Positions 22,436 through 31,102 of a DNA stretch of 42,202 nucleotides are shown piece by piece. Numbering within the stretch: position 1 is the stretch's first letter; each line of letters starts with the position of its first letter. Origin of the DNA: Actinomycetota bacterium (GTDB lineage Bacteria > Actinomycetota > Actinomycetes > Actinomycetales > Kineosporiaceae). Below the pieces are notes generated by a model. That model made no database searches. It had not been told where the DNA came from and was given only the letters and a program-made list of their open reading frames with translations. The translations under genes were made by a program, and so were the position numbers. The stretch is taken from contig JAUPKQ010000206.1 of assembly GCA_030837345.1 (NCBI GenBank), positions 1-42,202 on the forward strand, given 5' to 3'.

Positions 22436-23661
22436 CACTCGGGAACTCCCCCCAGGACCCCACTGAACCACAGCTCCCCCAACCCCAGCTCCCCTTCTGT
22501 AGCCATCTCCATCCGCTTGACCGTGGCAGAGTCGATCGCCGGAATGCGCGACGCGCCGTCGGTCCCTCGCTCACAAACGATGAGCTCTTCCGGGCGCAGG
22601 CGATTGACGAGTGACGGAGAGTGCGTTGCGATGATGAACTGGGTCTTCCGACTCGCGCTACGGATAAGGTCGACCAGACGGTCCAGAACATAGGGATGAA
22701 GACCGTGATCAATCTCTTCGATACAGGTCAACTTTGGAGGTTGCGGATCATAGAGCAACGCAAGGAGCGCCAATGCACGAATAGATCCGAATGAAGCATC
22801 AGCAAGTGGCGTTCGATCCCCGAGACCAGACTCGACGAGCGTCAGATACGTCGCCTCCCCGCTTCCGCCAGCTTCCACGAACTCGAGCGAGGTCAGGCCA
22901 GGAATGAAATGCCGGGCATCTTCCTCAAGCTGGGCGAACTGTTCGGGGTAACTCCTCGACAAGAAGTTCAGGAAACTGGACAAGTTCGACGCATCGTTCA
23001 GCAACCTTGCTTCCTCCGTCAACAAAGACGGTTGTCTCGCACGGCGGACATCGACATCAAACACACGGAAGGTGGCGAACAGGTCCGCCAACGCCTCGAC
23101 TTGTTCCCCTCCTTCTGTCGGCCCGAGCCTCGGCAGTGTGGCAAGAGCGAGTGTGCCCTCGCTCAGGTCAAGTTTCCGTGTCTCCTGGTCATCCGTGATC
23201 ACTTGAAGATCACGGCCTTCGAGCATGATCCGGCGGCCAGGTCCAGCCGTTCTCTTGAATATGAACTTTTCCGTACGTCGAACACCAGCCCTGGGATCCT
23301 GGGATCTATTCGAAGAAACCAGCCGAACTCCCGCGAACGAAAGTTCATAACTGTCGACAGCATTTCGGTTACTATTCTTGGTCACTGCGGCCTCAATACC
23401 GATCGTCACTTGCCTCGACCGCGGCTGCGGCGACCCTCTGAAGAATATCCGGGCAAATCCTTCCCGCTCCTGGATCGCGCCTGAGATGTCAAGTCGGACA
23501 CTGTCCCCGAGAAACTGAATGACATCGAGTAGATTGGATTTGCCTGCACCGTTCGGCCCGACGAGCACATTTACTGGCCCAAGGCGGACATCGACCTCCC
23601 GAAGGCTTCGGAAGTTCTTTGCAGTCAGGCGAAGCAGATATGGAGGGTGGCGGACAGACAT
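22435..23661 (-). CDS. AAA family ATPase (AAA_21/RecF-like), first gene of a defence-like pair
   Basis: This 408-residue ATPase begins LLRLTAKNFRSLREVDVRLGPVNVLVGPNGAGKSN, the RecF/SMC-like N-terminus with Walker A at 35-42. The C-terminal half has an ABC-type signature-like ASFGSIRALALLALL, Walker B CIEEIDHGLHP and the H-loop IIATHSPSLVNRL. Proteins of this size and type are typical of OLD-like and other overcoming-lysogeny or abortive-infection modules, where the partner carries the effector nuclease. GC is visibly low (30 of 60 bases in 22741-22800) against about 70% around it, which suggests horizontal transfer. It is inserted between the ackA operon and the carboxylase gene and runs opposite to both. 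Confidence 0.85.
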   Translation of the reverse strand: MSVRHPPYLLRLTAKNFRSLREVDVRLGPVNVLVGPNGAGKSNLLDVIQFLGDSVRLDISGAIQEREGFARIFFRGSPQPRSRQVTIGIEAAVTKNSNRNAVDSYELSFAGVRLVSSNRSQDPRAGVRRTEKFIFKRTAGPGRRIMLEGRDLQVITDDQETRKLDLSEGTLALATLPRLGPTEGGEQVEALADLFATFRVFDVDVRRARQPSLLTEEARLLNDASNLSSFLNFLSRSYPEQFAQLEEDARHFIPGLTSLEFVEAGGSGEATYLTLVESGLGDRTPLADASFGSIRALALLALLYDPQPPKLTCIEEIDHGLHPYVLDRLVDLIRSASRKTQFIIATHSPSLVNRLRPEELIVCERGTDGASRIPAIDSATVKRMEMATEGELGLGELWFSGVLGGVPE

Positions 23662-24182
23662 AGTCCACAGGTTAGCGCGTTGTGCCGATCACCTCAGCCC
23701 GGCACCGAACCGGCCCGCACCGGACTGGCCGCTGACGGCCCGACGTGGTGACGACCAGGGATCGGCCACACGCCGACGGAGCAGCAGGCGCAACCGGCGC
23801 CGATCCAGGCGACCGTCACCGGACAACCGACAGTTCCCGACGATGAGGGAAGGGCTGGCCAGAACGGGTCGATCAGACCGACGTCTCCGAAACGGCGAGG
23901 TCGAGGAGATCACTGATCGCATCCGGCACGACACGGGTGGCGGACTCGTGAGCGCCGCCCACCTGATACACCCCGCAGGGCAAGAAGACAATGAGCCGAC
24001 TGCCCGTAGACCAACTTGATATTTGGATGGATTGACAGCCCCGGTCGGTACGGTTGTGATCAGAGGGATCGGCGGGCAGCGACCACCCGGCACCGGAGAC
24101 ATCGACAGGTCCCGCTGATCGGGACAGGAGCATCGGCGGTACCGTCCCTGACCGGACAATCACCACGCCGGAGAGGAACCCG
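23662..24182. other. Gene-free stretch between the ATPase cassette and the carboxylase gene
   Basis: I see no supported gene in these 520 bases. A minus-strand frame ending at 23873 (97 codons) and a plus-strand frame ending at 24019 exist but match nothing I know and have no good start signal. The right end holds a promoter-like pair at 24032-24060 and the ribosome site for the carboxylase gene. The left end must contain the promoter of the ATPase cassette, but no box stands out. Decayed sequence from the acquired island is a possibility. Confidence 0.5.
24032..24060 (+). promoter_or_regulatory. Candidate promoter for the carboxylase gene
   Basis: TTGACA (24032-24037) and TGTGAT (24055-24060) are 17 bases apart, a good housekeeping-type spacing. 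It would give a leader of about 115 bases before the ATG at 24183, unlike the leaderless genes elsewhere in the window. Confidence 0.45.
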
Positions 24183-26099
24183 ATGCCGACGACCCCTCAG
24201 CCCGGCCAGCCACCTCAGTCCGGCCAGCCACCTCAGTCCGGCCAGTCTGGTCGGCCCGAACAGCCCGGTGATGTCGGCGGACGCCCCCTGACCAAGGTGC
24301 TGATCGCGAACCGGGGCGAGATCGCCGTCCGGGTGGCGCGGGCGTGCCGGGACGCGGGGATCGCCTCGGTCGCGGTGTACGCCGACCAGGACCTGGACGC
24401 CCTGCACGTGCGACTCGCCGACGAGGCGTACGCCCTGGACGGCTCGACCCCGAAGGACTCCTACCTGGCGATCGACAAACTGCTGCGCGTCGCGGAACGG
24501 TCGGGCGCGGACGCCGTCCATCCCGGCTACGGGTTCCTCGCCGAGAACGCGGCGTTCGCGAGGGCGGTGATCGGGGCGGGGCTGATCTGGGTCGGGCCGC
24601 CCCCCGAGGCGATCGACGCCCTCGGCGACAAGGTCGAGGCGAGGCGCATCGCCCGCCGCGTGGGGGCCCCGCTCGTCCCCGGCACGCCGGAGCCGGTGAG
24701 CGGACCCGGCGAGATCGTCGCCTTCGCGGAGCGGTACGGGCTGCCGGTCGTCATCAAGGCCGCGTACGGCGGCGGAGGCAGGGGTCTCAAGGTCGCCCGG
24801 ACCGTCGAGGAGATCCCCGACCTGTACGCCTCGGCCGTCCGTGAGGCGGTGACGGCGTTCGGGCGCGGCGAGTGCTTCGTCGAACGGTTCCTCGACCGGC
24901 CGCGCCATGTCGAGACACAGCTCCTCGCCGACTCCCACGGCACGGTCGTCGTCGTCTCGACCCGGGACTGCTCACTGCAGCGCCGCAACCAGAAGCTCGT
25001 TGAGGAGGCGCCGGCGCCGTTCCTCACCCCCGAGCAGAACGCGGAGCTGTACCGGGCGTCGAAGGCGATCCTCGCGGCGGCCGGGTACGTCGGCGCGGGT
25101 ACGTGCGAGTTCCTCGTCGGGCCGGACGGCGTGATCTCGTTCCTGGAGGTCAACACGAGACTCCAGGTCGAGCACTGCGTCACCGAGGAGGTGACGGGCA
25201 TCGATCTCGTGCGGGAGCAGTTCCGGATCGCCGCCGGGGAACGGCTCGATGCCGCAGACCCCGTCGTCCGGGGGCATGCGATCGAGTTCCGGATCAACGG
25301 CGAGGACCCGGGCCGTGGTTTCCTCCCCCGGCCCGGCACGGTGACGCGCTGGACGCCGCCCGCCGGGCCCGGCGTTCGTCTCGACTCGGGCGTCGCGGAA
25401 GGCTCGGTCGTCGGCGAAGCGTTCGACTCGCTGCTCGCCAAGCTCGTCGTGACGGGGAGCTCCCGCCGGCAGGCCCTGGAGCGGGCCCGCCGGGCGCTGG
25501 CCGAGTTCGTCGTCGACGGCCTGCCGACGGCCATCCCGTTCCACCGGGCGGTCGTCAACGACCCCGCCTTCGCCCCGGACGACGCGTCGCTGCCCTTCGA
25601 CGTGCACACCCGCTGGATCGAGACCGGGTTCGAGAACCGGATCGAGCCGTGGCAGGCAGAGACCGGGAGACCGGCGGGGAACGAGGCGTCCCGGGAACGG
25701 ATCGTCGTCGAGGTGAGCGGGAAGCGGCTGGAGGTGAGCCTCCCCGCCGGATTCGGGTACGGGCCCGGCAGCGGGCCCGGCAGCGGGTCCGCCGCCGGGG
25801 CACGCTCCCCGGAGAGGACGTCCCGCCGCACCGGAGGACGCAGCGGACGGCGCACCAGCCGACGGGCCGGTCCCACCACGCCGGACGGCACCCTGACCTC
25901 CCCGATGCAGGGCACCGTCGTCACGGTCGCGGTGCGTGAGGGTCAGAAGGTCTCCGCCGGAGACCTGGTCGTCGTCCTGGAGGCGATGAAGATGGAGCAG
26001 CCCGTCACCGCCCCCAAGGCAGGGACGGTCACCGGCCTCGTGGCCGAGGTCGGCCGGACCGTCGTCGGGGGAGAGACCCTCTGCGTCCTCACGGAGTGA
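24183..26099 (+). CDS. accA3: Acetyl/propionyl-CoA carboxylase alpha chain (biotin carboxylase plus biotin carrier)
   Basis: This 638-residue protein has a short Gln/Pro-rich N-terminal repeat ([13 protein letters not shown]), then the biotin carboxylase core from about residue 38 ([24 protein letters not shown]). It includes the ATP-grasp glycine loop ([14 protein letters not shown]) and [13 protein letters not shown] flexible Gly/Ser/Arg linker (about 525-570) joins it to a C-terminal biotinyl domain with EAMKMEQ, K603 being the biotinylated lysine. It carboxylates biotin with ATP and bicarbonate for acyl-CoA carboxylase complexes that feed fatty acid or methylmalonyl pathways. The carboxyltransferase beta chain is not in the window. 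GGAGAGG precedes the ATG. The symbol reflects the mycobacterial homologue. Confidence 0.93.
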   Translation: MPTTPQPGQPPQSGQPPQSGQSGRPEQPGDVGGRPLTKVLIANRGEIAVRVARACRDAGIASVAVYADQDLDALHVRLADEAYALDGSTPKDSYLAIDKLLRVAERSGADAVHPGYGFLAENAAFARAVIGAGLIWVGPPPEAIDALGDKVEARRIARRVGAPLVPGTPEPVSGPGEIVAFAERYGLPVVIKAAYGGGGRGLKVARTVEEIPDLYASAVREAVTAFGRGECFVERFLDRPRHVETQLLADSHGTVVVVSTRDCSLQRRNQKLVEEAPAPFLTPEQNAELYRASKAILAAAGYVGAGTCEFLVGPDGVISFLEVNTRLQVEHCVTEEVTGIDLVREQFRIAAGERLDAADPVVRGHAIEFRINGEDPGRGFLPRPGTVTRWTPPAGPGVRLDSGVAEGSVVGEAFDSLLAKLVVTGSSRRQALERARRALAEFVVDGLPTAIPFHRAVVNDPAFAPDDASLPFDVHTRWIETGFENRIEPWQAETGRPAGNEASRERIVVEVSGKRLEVSLPAGFGYGPGSGPGSGSAAGARSPERTSRRTGGRSGRRTSRRAGPTTPDGTLTSPMQGTVVTVAVREGQKVSAGDLVVVLEAMKMEQPVTAPKAGTVTGLVAEVGRTVVGGETLCVLTE

Positions 26100-26174
26100 C
26101 GTTCGGACGGGACAACGCTGAGGCGCCGGACACCAGCGGCGACCTTGGGTCTGGCCGGCGGATCAGTCGAGGCC

Positions 26175-27689
26175 CTACTCCTTGCTCAGCACCTTGTCGT
26201 CGACCCAGCCGCTCCACGCCTTGACGAAGGAGGCCTGGTCGGTCCCCAGCACCTTCCAGGCGCCCTTGGTGTTGCCCGCAGCCAGGGCCGAGTAGAAGCT
26301 GATCGCCTTCGCCGTCCCCCAACGTTCCCCGACGTACCGGAAGAGCATGGATGACGCGTCGTAGTGGTACGACCCCCGGTCGCCACCGGCGTAGAAGGCG
26401 GCGCGCGTGGCGGGCGGAATGGTCCGGTTCCAGTACCGGCGGAAAGACCTCAGATCACGGGCGCGGGGGGATTCCTCGAGCGGAAGGTCCTGTTCCTCGA
26501 TCCACGAGGCGAGGCCCTCCTCGGCCCAGACCGGATAGGACGGCGCTCCCGTCCGTGCCGAGAGCACCTGCGTCCGCACATTGACGGCGTGGGTGAATTC
26601 GTGCCGCAGGACCCGGTCCAGCTGCTCACCCGGGGTGCGGGACAGGTCGACGACCACCCGCGCTCCGCCGATCTTCGTCTGGTGGTTCACCGCCACCTGC
26701 GGCATGGCGACGGCGATCGCCTGGCCCGGGGAGTCCTTGGCGCCGAACCACGTGAACAGCGACTTCGGGTCGTGGGAGGCGAAGATGACGAACCTCGTCG
26801 GCCCCGGGCGGGTCCCCCACGTCGCCCGGACCGCCGCCGCGGCCTTCTCTGCCGTCGTCGCCAGCCCTTCGAGATCGCTGTCCGCCGAGCCGACGACGGT
26901 GACGAGCGGCCCGTTCCTGACGGTGAGAGGTGCGAGGTCCAAGGGCGCGTACCGGGTGACCGGCTGCCCGGCGACCGGCGACACCGCCGTGGTGACGACG
27001 GTTCCCTTCCTCCGGACCCACTTCTCGATCTTGCTGAGTTCGACGGCCTCCGAGTCCACGCCCTTGATCTGGTGCAGCAGGGCGACCTGGGCCTTCTTGG
27101 CGCTCGCGGACCCCCCGATGCCGTAGGCGCGGTACACCGGGGTGACCAACGGGAGTTTCGTCAAGTTGCCGAAGAGCACCCGTTGGGTCGCCAGCAGGCG
27201 CGGCTGGGCCGGGTCGAAGGTGGCGAGGAAGGCCTTCTCGTCGCGTTTGCGCAGCGCGGTCGTGCGTCGGGCGAGCGCGGCGTTGATGTCCTTGGCCGTG
27301 ACCTGGGACGACGAGGCCGCGGCGCGGTTGACCGCCGCGTACGGCATCGGGTCGAAATCGGCGGCCACACCCGCCTCCAGGCCCGCGGTCGACGTCAGGT
27401 CGGTGACGACCGGCATCGAGGTGTCCGCGGACAACGGCCCCTGGGGATCTTCAGGCGCGGGAGCGGCGGCGACGGTCCGGGCCGCGTCGTCCGGGGTGCG
27501 AATCAGTGCGACGCCGCCCGACACGAGGCCGAGGCACGACGCCAGGGCGACGGCGGTCAGCCAGTGACGACGCCGGTCGGAACCCGGGCCCTGCGGGAGC
27601 GGCGCTCCGTGCGGGTATCCGTCGCCCGGGCCGCCGGGCCGCCGACCGGTTTCCTCGTCCCGCATCGCGGTCGCCGTACGGTCTCTCAT
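26175..27689 (-). CDS. Secreted peptidase-MA-like zinc metalloprotease
   Basis: The product is 504 residues from ATG 27689, chosen because a GGGGGGAG ribosome site sits just upstream; a start at 27707 would include that site. One hydrophobic segment (HWLTAVALASCLGLVSGGVALI, about 42-63) is a signal anchor or signal peptide. The catalytic region has HEFTH (H363, E364, H367), with a downstream Glu in WAEEGLASW as probable third zinc ligand, the gluzincin arrangement of the peptidase-MA-like family. The central part is of unknown type and has a phrase like a tim44 or NTF2 fold (NAALARRTTALRKRDEKAFLATF). The substrate is unknown. It lies downstream of the lpdA-like gene on the same strand. Confidence 0.85.
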   Translation of the reverse strand: MRDRTATAMRDEETGRRPGGPGDGYPHGAPLPQGPGSDRRRHWLTAVALASCLGLVSGGVALIRTPDDAARTVAAAPAPEDPQGPLSADTSMPVVTDLTSTAGLEAGVAADFDPMPYAAVNRAAASSSQVTAKDINAALARRTTALRKRDEKAFLATFDPAQPRLLATQRVLFGNLTKLPLVTPVYRAYGIGGSASAKKAQVALLHQIKGVDSEAVELSKIEKWVRRKGTVVTTAVSPVAGQPVTRYAPLDLAPLTVRNGPLVTVVGSADSDLEGLATTAEKAAAAVRATWGTRPGPTRFVIFASHDPKSLFTWFGAKDSPGQAIAVAMPQVAVNHQTKIGGARVVVDLSRTPGEQLDRVLRHEFTHAVNVRTQVLSARTGAPSYPVWAEEGLASWIEEQDLPLEESPRARDLRSFRRYWNRTIPPATRAAFYAGGDRGSYHYDASSMLFRYVGERWGTAKAISFYSALAAGNTKGAWKVLGTDQASFVKAWSGWVDDKVLSKE

Positions 27690-27750
27690 TCCGCTCCCCC
27701 CTGGCATTGCACCAACGCAATACCGGGCGGAACCCTAGTGGAAGATGCCC

Positions 27751-29184
27751 TCAGCTCGTGGCCGGTCCGCCGAGGTGGAGCCGCCTCGCGGCCTCGGCCA
27801 CGCTGCCCGACAACGATGGATACACGGTGAAGGCCCGCGCGACGTCGTCCACGGTCAGCCGGTGGGCGACGGCCAGGGTGACGGGGAAGATCAGCTCGCT
27901 CGCCCGGGGAGCGACGACCACGCCACCGAGCACCTCCTCCGAGCGGGCGCCGCAGAAAAGCTTGACGAACCCGTCGCGGACGCCGTGCATCTTGGCCCGG
28001 GCGTTCGTGGCGAGCGGGAGCTTGACGACGCGGGCCCGGACCTCACCGGCGTCGATCTCGGCCTGTGTCCAGCCAACGGTGGCGATCTCGGGGGAGGTGA
28101 AGACCGTCGACGCGACGGTCCGCAGGTCAAGGGGCGCGACGGCGTCGCCGAGCGCGTGCCGCATCGCGACGCGGCCCTGCATCGCCGCCACCGAGGCGAG
28201 GGCGAGGACGCCGGTGCAGTCGCCGGCCGCGTAGACGCCGGGAGCCGTCGTCCGGGAGACCCGGTCGACCCGGACATGTCCCGACGCGGTCAGCTCCACC
28301 CCGGCCGCCGCGAGCCCCAGGCCCTCGGTATTGGGAACGGCGCCGACGGCCATCAGACAGTGGGACCCCTCGACGGTCCGCCCGTCGGCGAGCTGGACGA
28401 CGACCCCGTCCCCGCAAAGCGTCACGCGTTCGGCCCGGGAGCGGTGCATCACCTCCAGGCCACGTCTGCGGAACACCGTCTCCAGGACCTCCGCGGCGTC
28501 GGGGTCCTCACCGGGCAGCACGAGGTCACGGCTGGACACGAGGACGACGTCCGCGCCGAGGGCGTCGTAGGCGCTGGCGAACTCGGCGCCGGTGACACCC
28601 GACCCGACGACGACGAGCCGGTCCGGCAGCCGGTCGAGGTCGTACAGCTGCTTCCAGGTGAGGACGCGCTCGCCGTCCGGCGGGGCTGCCGGCAGCTGGC
28701 GGGGGGAGGCTCCGACGGCGACGAGCACCGCCTCGGCCTCGAAGCGATGCTCGACGCCGGTCCCGTCAGTCACGGCCACCCGGTTCGGCCGCTCCAGGCG
28801 GCCTCGTCCCTCGACGACCCGAACCCCCTCGGCCTCCAACCGGCGCCGGACGTCGGCGGACTGGGCCAGGGCCAGGGCCTTCACCCGGCGGTTGACGACA
28901 CCGAGATCGACGCGGACGGCGGTGAGGGGGTCCCCCGCCGAGGCGGAGAAACGGACGCCCAGCTCGACGGACTCGTCAACCTCGGTCATCACCTCGGCCG
29001 TCGCGATGAGGGTCTTGGAGGGGACGACGTCGGTGAGGACGGCGGCGCCTCCGAGGCCGTCGGAGTCCACGACGGTGACGTCGGCGTCGAGCGCGGCGGC
29101 GACGAGAGCGGCCTCGTACCCGCCCGGACCACCACCGATGACGACGACACGGGAGCGGCGGGAAGAAGAAGGGGACCGGCTCAC
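27751..29184 (-). CDS. lpdA: NAD(P)H quinone reductase, lipoamide dehydrogenase-like (LpdA type)
   Basis: The product is 477 residues from GTG 29184; longer upstream frames are rejected because the FAD-binding motif VVVIGGGPGGYEAALVA begins soon after. A second dinucleotide fold (RLVVVGSGVTGAEFASAY) binds NAD(P)H, and GVYAAGDCTG is the late FAD-contact motif. The usual redox disulfide (CxxxxC) is missing: the segment reads GLGGAAVLTDVVPSK. The C-terminal His-Pro dyad is also lost (TVYPSLSGS). This is the pattern of mycobacterial LpdA (Rv3303c), described as a quinone reductase rather than a lipoamide dehydrogenase. The neighbourhood with accA3- and pmmB-type genes agrees with that assignment. 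Confidence 0.88.
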   Translation of the reverse strand: MSRSPSSSRRSRVVVIGGGPGGYEAALVAAALDADVTVVDSDGLGGAAVLTDVVPSKTLIATAEVMTEVDESVELGVRFSASAGDPLTAVRVDLGVVNRRVKALALAQSADVRRRLEAEGVRVVEGRGRLERPNRVAVTDGTGVEHRFEAEAVLVAVGASPRQLPAAPPDGERVLTWKQLYDLDRLPDRLVVVGSGVTGAEFASAYDALGADVVLVSSRDLVLPGEDPDAAEVLETVFRRRGLEVMHRSRAERVTLCGDGVVVQLADGRTVEGSHCLMAVGAVPNTEGLGLAAAGVELTASGHVRVDRVSRTTAPGVYAAGDCTGVLALASVAAMQGRVAMRHALGDAVAPLDLRTVASTVFTSPEIATVGWTQAEIDAGEVRARVVKLPLATNARAKMHGVRDGFVKLFCGARSEEVLGGVVVAPRASELIFPVTLAVAHRLTVDDVARAFTVYPSLSGSVAEAARRLHLGGPATS

Positions 29185-29283
29185 GGGGGCATTCTCCCCC
29201 AGGGGCACCTCGCGGGCCCGTTGCCGGACGGACGACGCGCGACATACCGCGCCGAGCGGCCCCCCACCAGGATCGAGCCTCTC

Positions 29284-29289
29284 TACGCT
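29284..29289 (+). promoter_or_regulatory. -10 box of a leaderless promoter
   Basis: TACGCT lies 7 bases before the ATG at 29297. The gene has no ribosome site, so a leaderless message is likely. The promoter is divergent from lpdA. Confidence 0.5.
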
Positions 29290-29296
29290 AGGCGTC

Positions 29297-29761
29297 ATGG
29301 CCTTGTACGCCGCCTATGGCAGCAATCTCGATCCGGAGCGGATGGCTCTGCGGGCACCGCACTCACCTCTCCAGGACGTCGGCTGGCTGGAGGGGTGGCG
29401 ACTGACGTTCGGCGGTGAAGGTGTCAGCTGGGAGGGCGCTCTCGGGACCGTCGTCGAGGATCCGGGCCACCGGGTCTTCGTCGGCCTGTACGACCTCCAC
29501 GACCTCGACGAGAAAACCCTCGACGAATGGGAGGGGGTGGACATCGGCCTCTGGAACAAGATCCGTGTCCGCGTCAGCGCGCTCGACGGTGAGGTCACCG
29601 CCTGGATCTACGTCCTCAACGCCTACGAGGGCGGCCTTCCCTCGGCCCGCTACCTCGGGATGCTCGCCGAAGCCGCCGAGGCGGGCGGCGCCCCCGACGA
29701 CTACGTCGCCGAACTGCGCGGCCGCCCCTGTACCTCCGACGCCCCGGGCCCGCCCCACTGA
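29297..29761 (+). CDS. Gamma-glutamylcyclotransferase-like protein
   Basis: This 154-residue protein starts MALYAAYGSNLDPERM, containing the YGSNL motif that forms the substrate pocket of the GGCT/AIG2 fold. The likely catalytic glutamate lies in TLDEWEGVD, followed by AWIYVLN. These enzymes release 5-oxoproline from gamma-glutamyl compounds, but the physiological substrate is not readable here. The gene is divergent from lpdA, a placement also seen in other actinobacteria. It converges with the DUF418 gene, 28 bases away. The final residues (CTSDAPGPPH) are not conserved. Confidence 0.88.
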   Translation: MALYAAYGSNLDPERMALRAPHSPLQDVGWLEGWRLTFGGEGVSWEGALGTVVEDPGHRVFVGLYDLHDLDEKTLDEWEGVDIGLWNKIRVRVSALDGEVTAWIYVLNAYEGGLPSARYLGMLAEAAEAGGAPDDYVAELRGRPCTSDAPGPPH

Positions 29762-29789
29762 GCCGGCGCCTGTCCGACCAACCTGGCGG

Positions 29790-30983
29790 TCAGGCGGGAG
29801 CCTTTGTCGTCCCGGGACCTCCGCTGAAGGTCAGACCCCGGTAGGTGAGGTGCCGGATGAGGATCTCGAACGGTCCACGCCGGTTCCACCGGGCCAGGGC
29901 TGCCATCCCCACCGCGATCACGCCCCAGACCACGAGCGCGACCACCGTTCTCGCCAGGGTGCCTAGCCCCTCCCCCAGCCCCAGGCCGAACCGGCCGACG
30001 ACGGCGAAGAACAGCACCGATTGGAGCAGGTAAGCGGTCAGAGACCGCTCCCCGACGGCCGCGAGGACCCCCGGGAGGCCGGTCCGGCCGCGATCGGCCC
30101 AACGGGCCGCGAGCAGCGCGAAACCGCATACGTACCCGGCGCCGGTCGCGATCCCGACGAGTATCTCGAACACCGCGAGCGCCAAGAGGGGCGCTGCCGC
30201 GACGGTCCAGACGCCGACGGCGCTCAGAACGGCCGGAATCGAGAGGACAACCGTGGCGACCATGGTGACGCCGAAGACGCGGCGCACGTGAGGCAGATGC
30301 TCCTCGGGATGCATCAGCCATCCGGAGCGGAAGAACCAGAAGCCGATGATGACCGGCGGGAGGTACACCAGGGTCGTGACCGAAAGGAGCTGGAAGAAGA
30401 CCGAGGCAACCGCTCCGGTCAGCATGGTCTCGACGAGTGTCAGTCCGGCCTCGGTCTCGGACCACATCATCAGGGGATAGAACATCACCGTGAATCCGAC
30501 GCACATTATCGGGATCGACGCCACGAACCAGCGGCGCAGCACCCGGTCGTCACGGTCGACGAGGAAGAGGGCGATCAGGGCGGTCACCCCGTAGGAGGCG
30601 ATGATGTCGCCGGGCCACAGGAAGATCGAGTGCAACACGCCGATCACGATCAGCCAGAGGGACCGGCGGCGCAGCACCCGGCGAACCGCTCCGAGGTCCA
30701 TCCCCCGAGTCGTCATCCTCGATGCCATCATCGCGATCCCGAACCCGAAGAGGATCGCGAACATCGGCCTGGACCGGTTGACCACGAACATCGCGTTGAA
30801 CGCCCCCGCCGCACGGTTGGGAAGGGAGTCCTGATTCATTGCCTGCCCGAAACAAAATCCCGGGACGTTCGCAATGGCAATAAAGAGCAGAAGCAGTCCC
30901 CGGGCAATATCCGGGGAAAGCGAACGATCCCTCGCCGGCAAGGGCGAGGGCGAGAATACGGGAGGATTTTCGGCCAGTCCCAT
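29790..30983 (-). CDS. DUF418 membrane protein
   Basis: The 397-residue product starts at ATG 30983 behind a strong AAGGAGGA ribosome site. It has about ten hydrophobic helices and the hallmarks of DUF418/YeiB-type proteins: SPDIARGLLLLFIAIANVPG, RPMFAILFGFGIAMMA, WLIVIGVLHSIFLWPGDIIASYGVTALI and GRTGLPGVLAAVGERSLTAYLLQSVLFF near the C-terminus. The function of the family is not established; a transport or acyl-transfer role has been guessed from related acyltransferase-3 folds. A paralogue is encoded at 32701-34107, with the phosphosugar mutase gene between the two. A TATCGT box upstream may be its -10. Confidence 0.88.
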   Translation of the reverse strand: MGLAENPPVFSPSPLPARDRSLSPDIARGLLLLFIAIANVPGFCFGQAMNQDSLPNRAAGAFNAMFVVNRSRPMFAILFGFGIAMMASRMTTRGMDLGAVRRVLRRRSLWLIVIGVLHSIFLWPGDIIASYGVTALIALFLVDRDDRVLRRWFVASIPIMCVGFTVMFYPLMMWSETEAGLTLVETMLTGAVASVFFQLLSVTTLVYLPPVIIGFWFFRSGWLMHPEEHLPHVRRVFGVTMVATVVLSIPAVLSAVGVWTVAAAPLLALAVFEILVGIATGAGYVCGFALLAARWADRGRTGLPGVLAAVGERSLTAYLLQSVLFFAVVGRFGLGLGEGLGTLARTVVALVVWGVIAVGMAALARWNRRGPFEILIRHLTYRGLTFSGGPGTTKAPA

Positions 30984-31090
30984 ACTTCCTCCTTGAACGA
31001 AGATCCCCTCCACGATAAGCACGCGGACAGCGGGATGACCAGCCGCGGAGCCGGGCCGGACCACGTGAGGACCGGCCAGGCCGGGCCGGG

Positions 31091-31096
31091 TAGGTT
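31091..31096 (+). promoter_or_regulatory. -10 box of a leaderless promoter for the phosphosugar mutase
   Basis: TAGGTT ends 6 bases before the ATG at 31103. No ribosome site is present. The arrangement matches the other leaderless starts in this window. Confidence 0.5.
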
Positions 31097-31102
31097 GCGG
31101 CC

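Noticed and set aside
23873-24166. Minus-strand frame of 97 codons in the spacer after the ATPase cassette
   Set aside because: The C-terminal half looks protein-like, but I find no family, no start signal and no neighbour logic, so it is kept only as part of the spacer description.
26125-26159. Bidirectional terminator between the carboxylase and peptidase genes
   Set aside because: The stem needs a three-base bulge and a long loop; too weak to annotate.
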